Source of the DNA: Kiritimatiellia bacterium | GTDB lineage: Bacteria; Verrucomicrobiota; Kiritimatiellia; RFP12; UBA1067 | Direction of reading: 5' to 3' | DNA length: 11,020 nucleotides | Assembly: GCA_024405255.1 (NCBI GenBank) | Contig: JAKSOY010000153.1 | Span: forward strand, 1-11,020 | In this document: positions 1 to 7,618 of the stretch, piece after piece | How the letters are laid out: each line of letters begins with the position of its first letter | How positions within the stretch are numbered: position 1 is the first letter of the stretch | Position numbers and translations under genes: made by a program | The notes under the pieces: model-generated | Seen by the model: only the letters and a program-made list of their open reading frames with translations | The model's database searches: none | Told to the model about the DNA's origin: nothing

Positions 1-1355
1 TCGACCGGACGCACCTCGAAGTAGACGTGCGCCTGCGGCGGGAAATCGCTCTTCGCGAACCAGCATTCGCTGATGCGTCCCGCCTTCGCAACCGGCAGAT
101 AGTAGTCGGCCGCCATCACGCGCTTCGCCCGCAGCGGCAGCTCCACGTCGTCTTCGACGAGCACGGGCTGCACTTCGTAGTCGAACACGCGGCTGGTACG
201 GTCCACGACCACCGACGGGATGCCCACGCGCACGCAGGGCACTTTCTTCGCCGTCAGCACGTCCGTGAGATCGAGCTTCGCATCCGACGGAAACACCGGC
301 GCCTTGCGCGCGGCGGCGCGTTTCTTGAAGTTCATCGGTCCGTTCGGATCCGCCTTCAGCGGCAGCACCCAGTCGTCGCCGAGGGACTGTCCGTACACGA
401 ACTCGCGGCGGCAGATGCGCAACGCATCGTCCGTCACCGTGAACACCATGCCCTGGCGTCCGTCGCCCGTCGGGAGACGCGGCGTGACCTGTCCTGCCTG
501 GAACTTCCGATAGCCCCATCCATTCCCCGGCATGTTGTCACGCAGATTGTAGTCGACCGAGGAATACTTGAGCGAACTCGTGTTGACGGCGGTGAACGCC
601 CCCTGCCACACCGTCCGCTCGTCGGTGAGCGTGTAGTGCGAGTGGCCCGAGAGGACGATGCAGTTCGGATACTGCGCGAACACCTTGTTGAGCTGGTCCG
701 TATTGCCCCAGGCCCACGAAGCGATGCACGAATTCTTCGCGTGCGGATGCATCACGAAGAAGAACGGCTTGTCCTTGCCGAGTTCCGCCGCATGCGCCTT
801 GAAGAACGGTTCGACTTCGTTGAACGAACCCCAATGGGCCCCGATGACCTTATAGCCTTTCACGTCCTTCATCCACACGCCGTGGAACTCTTCGTTGAAG
901 CACTGCTGCCATGCCTTCGCGCGATCCGGACCAATGCACTGCGCACGATACGCCGGATCAGTACGCTTCTTCTGGTCCGCACCCCAGGTCCAGCCGTCCA
1001 CGCAGTGGTTGCCCAGCACGAAGAGCTGCTCGACGCGGCGTCCGTCAGGCGCCTTGCCATTCGGGAAGATCTTGTAGAACGAATCGGCACTGCGCTTGAG
1101 CTGCGCGACGCGTCCCGTGTTGGCGATATCGCCGGCGATGATGACGCCATCCACGCCGGCGTCGCGGAAATAGGCCAGCGCTTTGAGAAAGGTGTCCTCG
1201 TCGCCGGGATGGTCCAGATGCACGTCGCTCAACACGCCGAACTTGACGCGCGCCGTTCCCACCAGCGGAGCTTCCGTGGGGATCGCCATCAGGGACTTGG
1301 ACAGACAGGCGGCCGTTGCAGCCGAACCGAGGAAGAGACGTCGAGAGAGATTCAT
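1..1355 (-). CDS. Tat-exported calcineurin-like metallophosphoesterase (partial, 3' end off the left edge)
   Basis: A reading frame from ATG at 1355 stays open to the window edge (451 codons visible, no stop). Residues 4-10 (SRRLFLG) match the twin-arginine export motif, followed by an Ala-rich stretch and a plausible cleavage site after LMA (residue 24), so it should act folded in the periplasm or outside. The metallophosphoesterase metal-binding blocks follow in order: DVH (44-46), GDIA (75-78), GNH (115-117), a histidine in MHPH (202-205) and GHSH (237-240). Position 118 is Cys where the family usually has Asp or Glu (GNHC). Substrate is unknown; the family covers phosphodiesterases, nucleotidases and protein phosphatases. 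No clear SD precedes the ATG, but the galU stop lies only 14 bases upstream, so translation may depend on coupling. The next Met (residue 23) would remove the Tat signal, so 1355 is preferred. Family call is firm; substrate is open. Confidence 0.88.
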   Translation of the reverse strand, partial: MNLSRRLFLGSAATAACLSKSLMAIPTEAPLVGTARVKFGVLSDVHLDHPGDEDTFLKALAYFRDAGVDGVIIAGDIANTGRVAQLKRSADSFYKIFPNGKAPDGRRVEQLFVLGNHCVDGWTWGADQKKRTDPAYRAQCIGPDRAKAWQQCFNEEFHGVWMKDVKGYKVIGAHWGSFNEVEPFFKAHAAELGKDKPFFFVMHPHAKNSCIASWAWGNTDQLNKVFAQYPNCIVLSGHSHYTLTDERTVWQGAFTAVNTSSLKYSSVDYNLRDNMPGNGWGYRKFQAGQVTPRLPTGDGRQGMVFTVTDDALRICRREFVYGQSLGDDWVLPLKADPNGPMNFKKRAAARKAPVFPSDAKLDLTDVLTAKKVPCVRVGIPSVVVDRTSRVFDYEVQPVLVEDDVELPLRAKRVMAADYYLPVAKAGRISECWFAKSDFPPQAHVYFEVRPV

Positions 1356-1369
1356 GGTAGTCTTTTTAC

Positions 1370-2209
1370 TTACTGATTTGCAAATGCCTGAAGCGTTTCA
1401 AAGTAACCCGCCGGATTGCCGATGTCGTGGCGCCGTCCCGGATAGCGATAGCCGTAGACCGCCTTCGTACCGAGCAGCCGGCGAATCGAATCGGTCAACT
1501 GGATTTCACCGCCATGGCCCGGCGTCTGGGACGCGAGCAGCTCGAAGATCGACGGATCCAGCAGATAGCGTCCGGCAATCGCAAGCCGCGACGGCGCGAC
1601 CTCGGGCTGCGGCTTTTCGACGAGATCGCTGAGCCGCAGCACGCGCACGGGTTCAACGGCTTCCGCCGGCGCCCCCAGCGAGTCAACCGGCTCTCCCGCC
1701 ACGATGCCGTAGCGGCTCACCTTTTCCAGGGGGACTTCTTCCAGCCCGACAACCGACGCCCCGCCGCACGCACGCGAAATCGCCGCCATGGCCTGCGAAG
1801 GCGCCTCGCCCGAAACGAGCGCATCGCCCAGCAGAACCAACACCGGTTCCGTTTCGCCGCGCAACAGATCCGCCGCCTGCAAGACGGCATGTCCGAGTCC
1901 CTTCTGCTCCAGCTGGAACACCCATTGGAGACGACGGCCGATCTCTTCGAGATGCGTCAGCTCGGCATCGACTTCCGGCTTCTTCGCACAGCGCGCATGC
2001 CACACGGCATCGACGTCGAAATGACGGCGCAAGGACGGCTTGTCGGGCGAAATGACGATGACGACTTCGTCCGCACCGGCCGCAAGCGCTTCTTCCACGA
2101 TGAGCTGGATGGCGGGTTTCGCTCCCACCGGCAGCATCTCCTTCGGGATCGTCTTCGAGGCCGGCAGGAAACGCGTACCGTAGCCCGCGGCGGGAATCAA
2201 GGCCTTCAT
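1370..2209 (-). CDS. galU: UTP-glucose-1-phosphate uridylyltransferase
   Basis: This 279-aa enzyme makes UDP-glucose from UTP and glucose-1-phosphate in the cytoplasm, feeding surface polysaccharide and glycan synthesis. Visible blocks are the N-terminal nucleotide-binding loop AAGYGTRFLPASK (7-19) with IPKEMLPV (21-28), the uridine-binding stretch QKGLGHAV (102-109), LLGDA (126-130) with the presumed metal-binding Asp129, VEKP (197-200) with the presumed catalytic Lys199, and GEIQLTD (234-240). Most GalU proteins have Asp where this one has Ala130. Length is slightly under the E. coli enzyme (about 300 aa). An ATG at 2215 would add two residues, but GGAG touches it directly; ATG 2209 lies six bases after GGAG and gives the usual MKALIPAAG start. 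It sits 15 bases after the aminopeptidase stop and 14 before the phosphoesterase start, so it is probably in the same operon. Confidence 0.93.
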   Translation of the reverse strand: MKALIPAAGYGTRFLPASKTIPKEMLPVGAKPAIQLIVEEALAAGADEVVIVISPDKPSLRRHFDVDAVWHARCAKKPEVDAELTHLEEIGRRLQWVFQLEQKGLGHAVLQAADLLRGETEPVLVLLGDALVSGEAPSQAMAAISRACGGASVVGLEEVPLEKVSRYGIVAGEPVDSLGAPAEAVEPVRVLRLSDLVEKPQPEVAPSRLAIAGRYLLDPSIFELLASQTPGHGGEIQLTDSIRRLLGTKAVYGYRYPGRRHDIGNPAGYFETLQAFANQ

Positions 2210-2215
2210 CGACAT

Positions 2216-2219
2216 CTCC
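2216..2219 (-). promoter_or_regulatory. Shine-Dalgarno site of galU
   Basis: GGAG on the minus strand lies six bases before ATG 2209 and zero bases before ATG 2215. The spacing decides for the shorter galU start. Confidence 0.75.
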
Positions 2220-2224
2220 GCGCG

Positions 2225-3535
2225 TTAGTCGGCGAAGTAGGCCGCATAGGCCTTCTTCGTGTGCAGGCAGTCGTGGCGCGACGCCAGTTCCCACGGCGCA
2301 TGCATATTGAACAACGGCGTGCCGAAATCAATGACGTCCATGCCGAAACGCGCCATGAACTTCGCAATCGTTCCGCCGCCGCCCTTCTCGGCGCGACCGA
2401 GTTCACCCATCTGCCAGTCGACTTTCGCACCGTCCATGATGCGACGGATTTCCGCGACGAACTCCGCCCGCGCGTCCGACGCACCGCCCTTCGACGCCGC
2501 GCCCGTGTACTTGATCGCCGCCGGACCCTTGCCCATCTTCGCCTCGTTCCCCGTGGAATCGGCGTCCGGGAAATGCGGATCGCTCGCGGCGCACACGTCG
2601 GCCGAAAGCATCGTCGAACGCTCCAGCGCCCGGCGCACATCGATGTCGCGCGCATTCTTCGTCTGGCGGTCGAGCAGTTCGGCAACCGTGTTCTCGAAGA
2701 ACGTGCTCTCCATGCCCGACGCGCCCACGCTGCCGATTTCCTCCTTGTCGCACAGCACCACCGAACAGGTCTTGCGCGGCGTCTTGCCCGCCTTCGCGAG
2801 ATCCATCAAAGCGCTCAGACCGGCATACGCGCACACGCGGTCGTCGTGGCCATAGGCCGCGATCAGGCCGCGGTCGAAACCGACTTCACGCGGTCCGCCC
2901 GCCGGCACGATTTCGAGTTCCGCGCTGAGGAGGTCTTCCTTCTCGATGCCATACGTCTTCTTGAGGTAGTCTTCGATCGGCCCCAGCGAGGCGAGCACGT
3001 CGAGGTCTTCGGCCGCGACGAGATCCTTCGCCTGCTTCGTTTCCTGTTCCTTGCCGAAGTGCGGCAGAATGTCGCTGATCATGAACACCGGGTCTTCCGG
3101 CTTGTCGCCGACGGCGATCTCCACCTTCGTGCCATCCTTCTTGACCACGGTCCCGTAGAGCGCCAACGGCAACACGAGCCACTGGTACTTCTTGATGCCG
3201 CCGTAGATGTGCGTATCGAAATAGGTGATGCCGCCCTTCTCGTAGATCGGACGCGGCTTGAGGTCGAGCCGCGGCGCGTCCGTATGTCCGCCTACCACGC
3301 GAATGCCGTCGAGCACCGGTTCCTTGCCCGCGATCGCGGCGAACAGCGTCTTGCCATGATAGCCGCGATAGACCCGATCGCCCGGCTTGAACGTCTTGAC
3401 CGTGTCGAGGTTCTTGAATCCGCACTTCTCCAGCAGGCGCACGGCCTCGGCATAGCAACGACGTTCCGTCTTGCCCTTCGCCAGGAAGTCCATGTACGCC
3501 GCACAGTAGGTCTCGAGTTCTTTGTCTTTCTTCAT
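2225..3535 (-). CDS. M18-family zinc aminopeptidase (aminopeptidase 1 type)
   Basis: This 436-aa cytosolic peptidase is expected to remove N-terminal residues from peptides with a two-metal centre and to assemble as a tetrahedral dodecamer, as M18 enzymes do. Metal and catalytic residues appear in family order: GGHTDAP (82-88, His84 and Asp86), GHDDR (229-233, bridging Asp), KEEIGS (264-269, catalytic Glu and ligand Glu), SADV (311-314, Asp313) and MHAPWE (411-416, His412). All expected ligands are present, so it should be active. The frame can start at GTG 3556, but ATG 3535 has AAGGAG eight bases upstream and gives MKKDKEL, so it is chosen; this leaves 17 bases after the permease stop. No signal peptide is seen. 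Its role beside a transporter is unclear; peptide recycling is one possibility, but it may be housekeeping. The bacterial symbol is not certain. Confidence 0.92.
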   Translation of the reverse strand: MKKDKELETYCAAYMDFLAKGKTERRCYAEAVRLLEKCGFKNLDTVKTFKPGDRVYRGYHGKTLFAAIAGKEPVLDGIRVVGGHTDAPRLDLKPRPIYEKGGITYFDTHIYGGIKKYQWLVLPLALYGTVVKKDGTKVEIAVGDKPEDPVFMISDILPHFGKEQETKQAKDLVAAEDLDVLASLGPIEDYLKKTYGIEKEDLLSAELEIVPAGGPREVGFDRGLIAAYGHDDRVCAYAGLSALMDLAKAGKTPRKTCSVVLCDKEEIGSVGASGMESTFFENTVAELLDRQTKNARDIDVRRALERSTMLSADVCAASDPHFPDADSTGNEAKMGKGPAAIKYTGAASKGGASDARAEFVAEIRRIMDGAKVDWQMGELGRAEKGGGGTIAKFMARFGMDVIDFGTPLFNMHAPWELASRHDCLHTKKAYAAYFAD

Positions 3536-3543
3536 TTCGAATG

Positions 3544-3549
3544 CTCCTT
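3544..3549 (-). promoter_or_regulatory. Shine-Dalgarno site of the M18 aminopeptidase
   Basis: A strong AAGGAG on the minus strand, eight bases before ATG 3535 and inside the longer GTG-started frame, favours the shorter start. Confidence 0.8.
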
Positions 3550-3552
3550 CAA

Positions 3553-4851
3553 TCACGAATTCTCCGCAAGCGGTTTACGCCGCACGATCGTCGCCGTCGC
3601 CGCCAGCAAAACGGACGGCAGCACGAGGACGTTCACAAACAGGCTTTTCAGCAAGGCGGACCATTCGACGCATTTGTCCGTCGCCAGGTCCGACAGCGGC
3701 TCGGCGCTGCTCACCGTCTGCGTGATGCTGCAGATGAGACGCGACACGGCCAAGCCGAAACGCTCGGAGAACTTCGTGTCCATCTCGTCCGGGAACTGCG
3801 CCACCACGCTCGGCGCCATCAACGTGACCATCACCGCAATGAGCGCCGTGAAGATCGCCACGGGACGCGACACGGCCGCGGACAGGAAGAGTCCGAACGC
3901 CGCCAGCAGCGCCACCGCCGCGAAGGTCTGCGCCAACGCGCGCGCCAGGTTCGCCCCGAACGAATCGGCCGGCGTGAGAATCTCGAGGTCGCGCCGCGGA
4001 CGCAGCATCACCGTTTCGCCCCCTGTGTTGGCGAAACGAAGGGATACGATTCCAACGGCGTTCGTGCCCTGTTGTGCGGACGCCAGCAGATTCGTCGACG
4101 CGGCGGCACCTGCCACCAGCGGCGCGTCCAGCACGGACTGCGTACTGTACTTCACCGGCGCATGGTAGGGTCCAAACGCAAACTCGCCTTCGAACGCCGA
4201 ACGCATTTCGAACTGCGTCGCGAACCGCACGCGCACGAACAGTTCGCGATTGGTCGCCGCCAGCGATTCGGCAAACGGCCACGCAAACGTCTCGCCTTTG
4301 CGGATGACATCGTAGCGGTCGAGTTCCTTGTTCGTCAAAAGCGACAGCACCGCGCTCTTCGGCGCCTTCTTCACATTCTCCGGCGTGCGCGGATCGGCGA
4401 GATACGCCGACATCGCCGCACGCGCGCAATCCACCGTCGAGGGCAGCTGCGGCGCATGATGGTGCAGACAGCGCGGAGCATCCGCGAGTCGGCACGCCGT
4501 CAGCGCCCCGGAGAACGCCAGCGATACCGCCGCCACCGCACACAGCGCAAGCCACTTGCCGCACGCCACGCCAAAGGCCGATGCGGGACGCACCACCGTC
4601 AGCGACAGCCGGAAACGCTCACGTTCCTGCGCGAAGAAACCGCAGGCGCACGCGAGAATCGTCACCGTAATGAACGCCACCGTGGCCCCGGGCACCGCGC
4701 GCACGAACATCTCGCGCCATCCGGCCGCCGTGCCGTCGCTGCGCACGATCGCCGGCAGGAAGGCATGCGCCAATGCCGTCGCCACCAGAAGCAGCGTCAG
4801 CACATGACCGCGAACAAGCGCACGCCAAGCAAGGATGAACGACGCCTTCAC
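3553..4851 (-). CDS. ABC transporter permease-like membrane subunit with large extracytoplasmic domain
   Basis: This 432-aa protein has about six hydrophobic segments (near residues 16-34, 55-75, 96-118, 303-327, 331-353 and 403-423). About 180 mostly soluble residues lie between the third and fourth, containing an HHH run (130-132) and three Cys (120, 128, 142); topology suggests this domain is outside the membrane. It is the second membrane gene next to the ATPase and is unlike the first in sequence and layout, so the pair probably forms an asymmetric ABC exporter. ABC-2 permeases with a large extracytoplasmic insert are known, but I do not recognise a named family. The GTG start overlaps the ATPase stop by four bases (GTGA), with GGGGA upstream as a weak SD; the next Met is at residue 48, inside the conserved layout. 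Substrate unknown. Confidence 0.75.
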   Translation of the reverse strand: MKASFILAWRALVRGHVLTLLLVATALAHAFLPAIVRSDGTAAGWREMFVRAVPGATVAFITVTILACACGFFAQERERFRLSLTVVRPASAFGVACGKWLALCAVAAVSLAFSGALTACRLADAPRCLHHHAPQLPSTVDCARAAMSAYLADPRTPENVKKAPKSAVLSLLTNKELDRYDVIRKGETFAWPFAESLAATNRELFVRVRFATQFEMRSAFEGEFAFGPYHAPVKYSTQSVLDAPLVAGAAASTNLLASAQQGTNAVGIVSLRFANTGGETVMLRPRRDLEILTPADSFGANLARALAQTFAAVALLAAFGLFLSAAVSRPVAIFTALIAVMVTLMAPSVVAQFPDEMDTKFSERFGLAVSRLICSITQTVSSAEPLSDLATDKCVEWSALLKSLFVNVLVLPSVLLAATATIVRRKPLAENS

Positions 4852-5606
4852 GACTTGATCCCCAGGCGCTCCACAAAGTAGTCTTCCAGCGCATGGCGCT
4901 TATCCGCCGCCGCATCGACGATGTCCGCCACGCGCCCCGCACCCACCACTTTCCCGTGGGAGAGAATCGTCACGCGCGAACAGACATCCTGCATGTCGAA
5001 GAGCTGATGCGACGTCACGAGAATCGTCAGACCTTCGGCGGCGAGGCGGCGGATGAGCTCCTTCACCTCACGCGTCCCGATCGGATCGAGACCCGAGGTC
5101 GGTTCGTCGAGGATGAGCAGCTCCGGACGCGACACGAGCGCACTGGCAAACGCCACACGACGCGCCATGCCCTTCGAGAAACCGCCCACGGGACGATTCG
5201 CGTTCGCCGTGAGGCCGACCTGCTCCAGCAGTTCCGCCGTGCGCGCCTTGGCGGTCTTGCGATCAAGGTCCGACAGCCCCGCATAGTACATCACCGTCTC
5301 ACGCGCCGTGAGGAACGGATGAAGATAGGAAAGTTCCGGCAGGTACCCCAGACGCGCCCGCGCGGCACGCGACCGCGGCGGCAGCCCGAAGAGCTTGACC
5401 GAACCCGCCGTCGGCGCAAGAAGTCCGAGAATCATCTTGATCGTCGTCGACTTGCCCGAGCCGTTCGGCCCCAGCAGGCCGAACACATCGCCCTTCTCGA
5501 CCACGAGGTCGATCCCGTTCACGGCCTCGGCCACAGGACGAAACCAGAAGTCGCGGAATGTCTTTCTGAGTCCGCAAATCTCAATCACCGGTGCGCACGC
5601 ACTCAC
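4848..5606 (-). CDS. ABC transporter ATP-binding protein
   Basis: This 252-aa ATPase has a complete nucleotide-binding domain: Walker A GPNGSGKST (46-54), LPE in the Q-loop region (89-91), a slightly divergent signature FSKGM (143-147), Walker B LLILDEP (163-169) with catalytic Glu168, D-loop SGLD (171-174) and switch His200. The LPE and FSKGM forms are typical of exporter ATPases of the CcmA/NatA/GldA kind. It should drive the two membrane proteins on either side. The frame is open far upstream across the first permease gene, but GTG 5606 is chosen because it overlaps the permease TGA (GTGA), has AGGGAG five bases upstream and gives a normal family length. The C-terminus (about 225-252) is a short tail after the core fold. 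Confidence 0.93.
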   Translation of the reverse strand: MSACAPVIEICGLRKTFRDFWFRPVAEAVNGIDLVVEKGDVFGLLGPNGSGKSTTIKMILGLLAPTAGSVKLFGLPPRSRAARARLGYLPELSYLHPFLTARETVMYYAGLSDLDRKTAKARTAELLEQVGLTANANRPVGGFSKGMARRVAFASALVSRPELLILDEPTSGLDPIGTREVKELIRRLAAEGLTILVTSHQLFDMQDVCSRVTILSHGKVVGAGRVADIVDAAADKRHALEDYFVERLGIKS

Positions 5607-6541
5607 GGCAACTCCCTTCTCTGCAACAGCAAGGATCCGGCGATGAGCCAGAATGCCACCAGGCACGCGGCCGCGGCAACAGCCGCACCCGCCTCGCCCC
5701 AGGGCAACGCCCCTCCGCCCGCCAGACGATCCACCAGCCAGAAGCGGTTGATCTCCGGCAACACGGCCCGAATGGGCCACACAAAAGACGTCAGCACCGC
5801 ACCGGCCACCAAAGCCGCCGTAGGCGCCGGCTTGAGCCGCACCGCCAACGCACCGGCAAAGGTGATGAACACGCAGCAGCCGCTCGCCAGCACGCCCAGC
5901 GCGGGGACGATGTTCCAGGCCATCACCTGCAGGGTGACGCGGAAACCGCCTTCGCCGAACGGCATCGCCAGCAACAGCGCGAGCGGCTGGGCCACGGCCA
6001 TCAGCACACACGCGGAAACGCAGAAGCGCGCCCGAATGAAACGATTCAGCAGCGCAGCCAGAATGAATCCGCCCAAGGTGAGACCGAAGCCGGCGGCAAG
6101 TCCAGGCGACCACACGCGCGTCTCGGGTCCTTCGCACAAATCGGCGATCGCCGCGCCGATGGCCGACGAATAGGTCGCCAGCACCGTCGCCGCCGCAATG
6201 GCCACGAGGAACAACGCGAACGAAGCGACGACACCCGCAATCTTCGCGCAGAAGAACAGCGCGCGCGGCACCGGACGCGCCAATGCCGCCGCCGCCGTAC
6301 CGGACGCAATCTCGCCGCCGATCGCCCGCACGGCTGCCGCCGTCGCGAAGACGAGTCCGAAGACGAGCAGCGCGGAGAAACCGCACTCGCGCGCCAGGCG
6401 CCCGGCTTCGCCGAACTGATGGTAATGGAAGACCGGCGCCAAATGCACGGTCGACAGCGCAACAAGAAAGAGAATCGCAGAAAGCGGTTCGGCCAACGCT
6501 TCAAGCGTGGCCGAACGTGCGAGAGCTAAAAACCGACGCAT
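5603..6541 (-). CDS. ABC-2-type transporter permease
   Basis: This 312-aa integral membrane protein has seven or eight hydrophobic segments (near 18-36, 53-73, 98-126, 148-167, 174-195, 207-231, 241-257, 285-306). The stretch GGEIASGT..ALARPVPR (75-93) matches the E-x-x-x-G-T...PV-x-R coupling element of ABC-2 permeases, which contacts the ATPase. Its stop overlaps the ATPase start by four bases. Two starts are possible: GTG 6556, overlapping the previous TGA but with no usable SD, and ATG 6541, with GAGG nine bases upstream. I take 6541; the five extra residues do not change the call. Export across the inner membrane is the family role; substrate is unknown. Confidence 0.85.
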   Translation of the reverse strand: MRRFLALARSATLEALAEPLSAILFLVALSTVHLAPVFHYHQFGEAGRLARECGFSALLVFGLVFATAAAVRAIGGEIASGTAAAALARPVPRALFFCAKIAGVVASFALFLVAIAAATVLATYSSAIGAAIADLCEGPETRVWSPGLAAGFGLTLGGFILAALLNRFIRARFCVSACVLMAVAQPLALLLAMPFGEGGFRVTLQVMAWNIVPALGVLASGCCVFITFAGALAVRLKPAPTAALVAGAVLTSFVWPIRAVLPEINRFWLVDRLAGGGALPWGEAGAAVAAAACLVAFWLIAGSLLLQRRELP

Positions 6542-6552
6542 GCGCGTCGTCC

Positions 6553-7566
6553 TCACCCTTGAATGAACGGCATCGCGTTCGCGCTCGGGTCAGGGCCCAC
6601 GCCTTCCAGATAGAAGAAGTACGCCACCGCGCCGATCGCAAGCAGAGCCGCCAATGTCGTCAGAATCGAAAGCGTCGCCACCCAGCTCGGCACACCCGCG
6701 CACTCGCCCTTGCTCGAAACGGGCGCGAGCGGCTTGAGGTCGCCAATCGGCATATCCGGGATGTCGGCGACTTCCGGCTCCTCCGCCGGCTCGGGCTTCT
6801 TCACGCCGAGCGTCGGCTTCTTGACGCCGAGACTCGCCGCACCCGGACGATGCAGCTTCATCGTCTTCTTCTGCGTGTCGGTCGCCGACGCGTCTTCAGC
6901 CGGAGCGGCCGGCTCGGCCGGAGCCGCGAGAGGCGCCGCAGGCGCAGGAGCCGGTGCGGCAGGCGTCAACGGCGCAGGGCCCGCCGCCGGAGCCTTGAGG
7001 TCGGTCGGACGACGCAGACGAATCGTCTTGAGCGGCGCCGGACCTTCCTTCGCCGGCGCAACGCCGATCGCGGATTCAAGCGAGATGCGCGAGGTTTTGG
7101 ACTTCGCCGCCTGCTGCTGCGCAGGCGTGATGATGCCTTCGGCGATGATGCCCGTCTTGCGGAGCGTCGCCTGCACCGGGATCGGACCCGTCACCGACTT
7201 GAGATTCTGCGTCGCACGCTTCAGCGTGGGCGGAACGGCCTGCGCCGGAGCCGGACTCAACGGCGCCGCCGGTGCGGCCGCAGCAGGGGCTGCGGGAGCC
7301 GCAGGCGCCGCAGGCTTCGCGGCCGGCGGAACACCCAGCGACATCGGCTTCGGACCGCCGATCGTCGGCTTGTGAATCATCGGCTTGCGAATAACGGGCT
7401 TCAGCTTGATCGTCGACGCACCCGCACTGCCAGCAGCCGGTGCCGCCGGTGCCGATGCCGCAGGAGCCGGTGTCGCTGCAGGCGCAGCGCCAAACGGAGC
7501 AACTTTCGGAGGAACGCTTCCGCCTTCCGCCGGGGTGATGGGGGTCATCTCAACTTCTTCAGCCAT
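6553..7566 (-). CDS. Ala/Pro-rich, probably disordered protein with one C-terminal membrane segment
   Basis: This 337-aa protein has no recognised domain. Residues 1-294 are low-complexity (long Ala-Pro runs at 28-50, 81-112 and 191-226) and probably disordered. Within them, short basic motifs recur: TIKLKPV (52-58), TIRLRRP (181-187) and TMKLHRP (235-241), a related SRISLES (159-165), and a tandem LGVKKP (246-251, 253-258). One hydrophobic segment (295-319) is followed by a short acidic tail; by the positive-inside rule the long basic part should be cytoplasmic and the tail outside. ATG 7566 is chosen because GGAG lies six bases upstream; a TTG 12 bases earlier is the longer option. It lies between frr and the ABC permease, 52 bases after the frr stop, so it may be an accessory of the transporter. 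Function unknown. Confidence 0.75.
   Translation of the reverse strand: MAEEVEMTPITPAEGGSVPPKVAPFGAAPAATPAPAASAPAAPAAGSAGASTIKLKPVIRKPMIHKPTIGGPKPMSLGVPPAAKPAAPAAPAAPAAAAPAAPLSPAPAQAVPPTLKRATQNLKSVTGPIPVQATLRKTGIIAEGIITPAQQQAAKSKTSRISLESAIGVAPAKEGPAPLKTIRLRRPTDLKAPAAGPAPLTPAAPAPAPAAPLAAPAEPAAPAEDASATDTQKKTMKLHRPGAASLGVKKPTLGVKKPEPAEEPEVADIPDMPIGDLKPLAPVSSKGECAGVPSWVATLSILTTLAALLAIGAVAYFFYLEGVGPDPSANAMPFIQG
6793..6831 (-). repeat. Tandem LGVKKP-coding repeat inside the Ala/Pro-rich gene
   Basis: Two 18-base units (6814-6831 and 6793-6810) separated by three bases match at 16 of 18 positions and both encode LGVKKP. The changes are synonymous, so the peptide seems to be what is kept. Confidence 0.7.
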
Positions 7567-7572
7567 GTTATT

Positions 7573-7576
7573 CTCC
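7573..7576 (-). promoter_or_regulatory. Shine-Dalgarno site of the Ala/Pro-rich gene
   Basis: GGAG on the minus strand lies six bases before ATG 7566 and supports it over the upstream TTG, which overlaps the SD. Confidence 0.65.
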
Positions 7577-7618
7577 AATCCAACTTGTCCTAAAAATCAT
7601 TCACGCGCGGCACGTCGA

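Noticed and set aside
27..1376. 449-codon plus-strand frame opposite the phosphoesterase
   Set aside because: Arg/His-rich antisense translation; the minus strand carries a Tat signal and all metallophosphoesterase motifs in order.
1427..4881. Very long plus-strand open frames (913 and 446 codons) opposite galU, the aminopeptidase and the second permease
   Set aside because: They are Arg/His-rich shadows of the GC-rich minus-strand genes. They cross several well-recognised gene boundaries and show no domain or credible SD.
5607..6386. N-terminal extension of the ATPase frame across the first permease gene (possible fusion)
   Set aside because: The extension is Arg/Gly-rich and out of frame with a convincing permease. 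GTG 5606 has a good SD and gives normal ATPase length.
7592..7615. Short hairpin (7603-7615) with a T5 run after the frr stop, possible terminator or attenuator
   Set aside because: The stem is only 5 bp with one wobble pair, and the T run starts several bases past it, so it is not a convincing intrinsic terminator.
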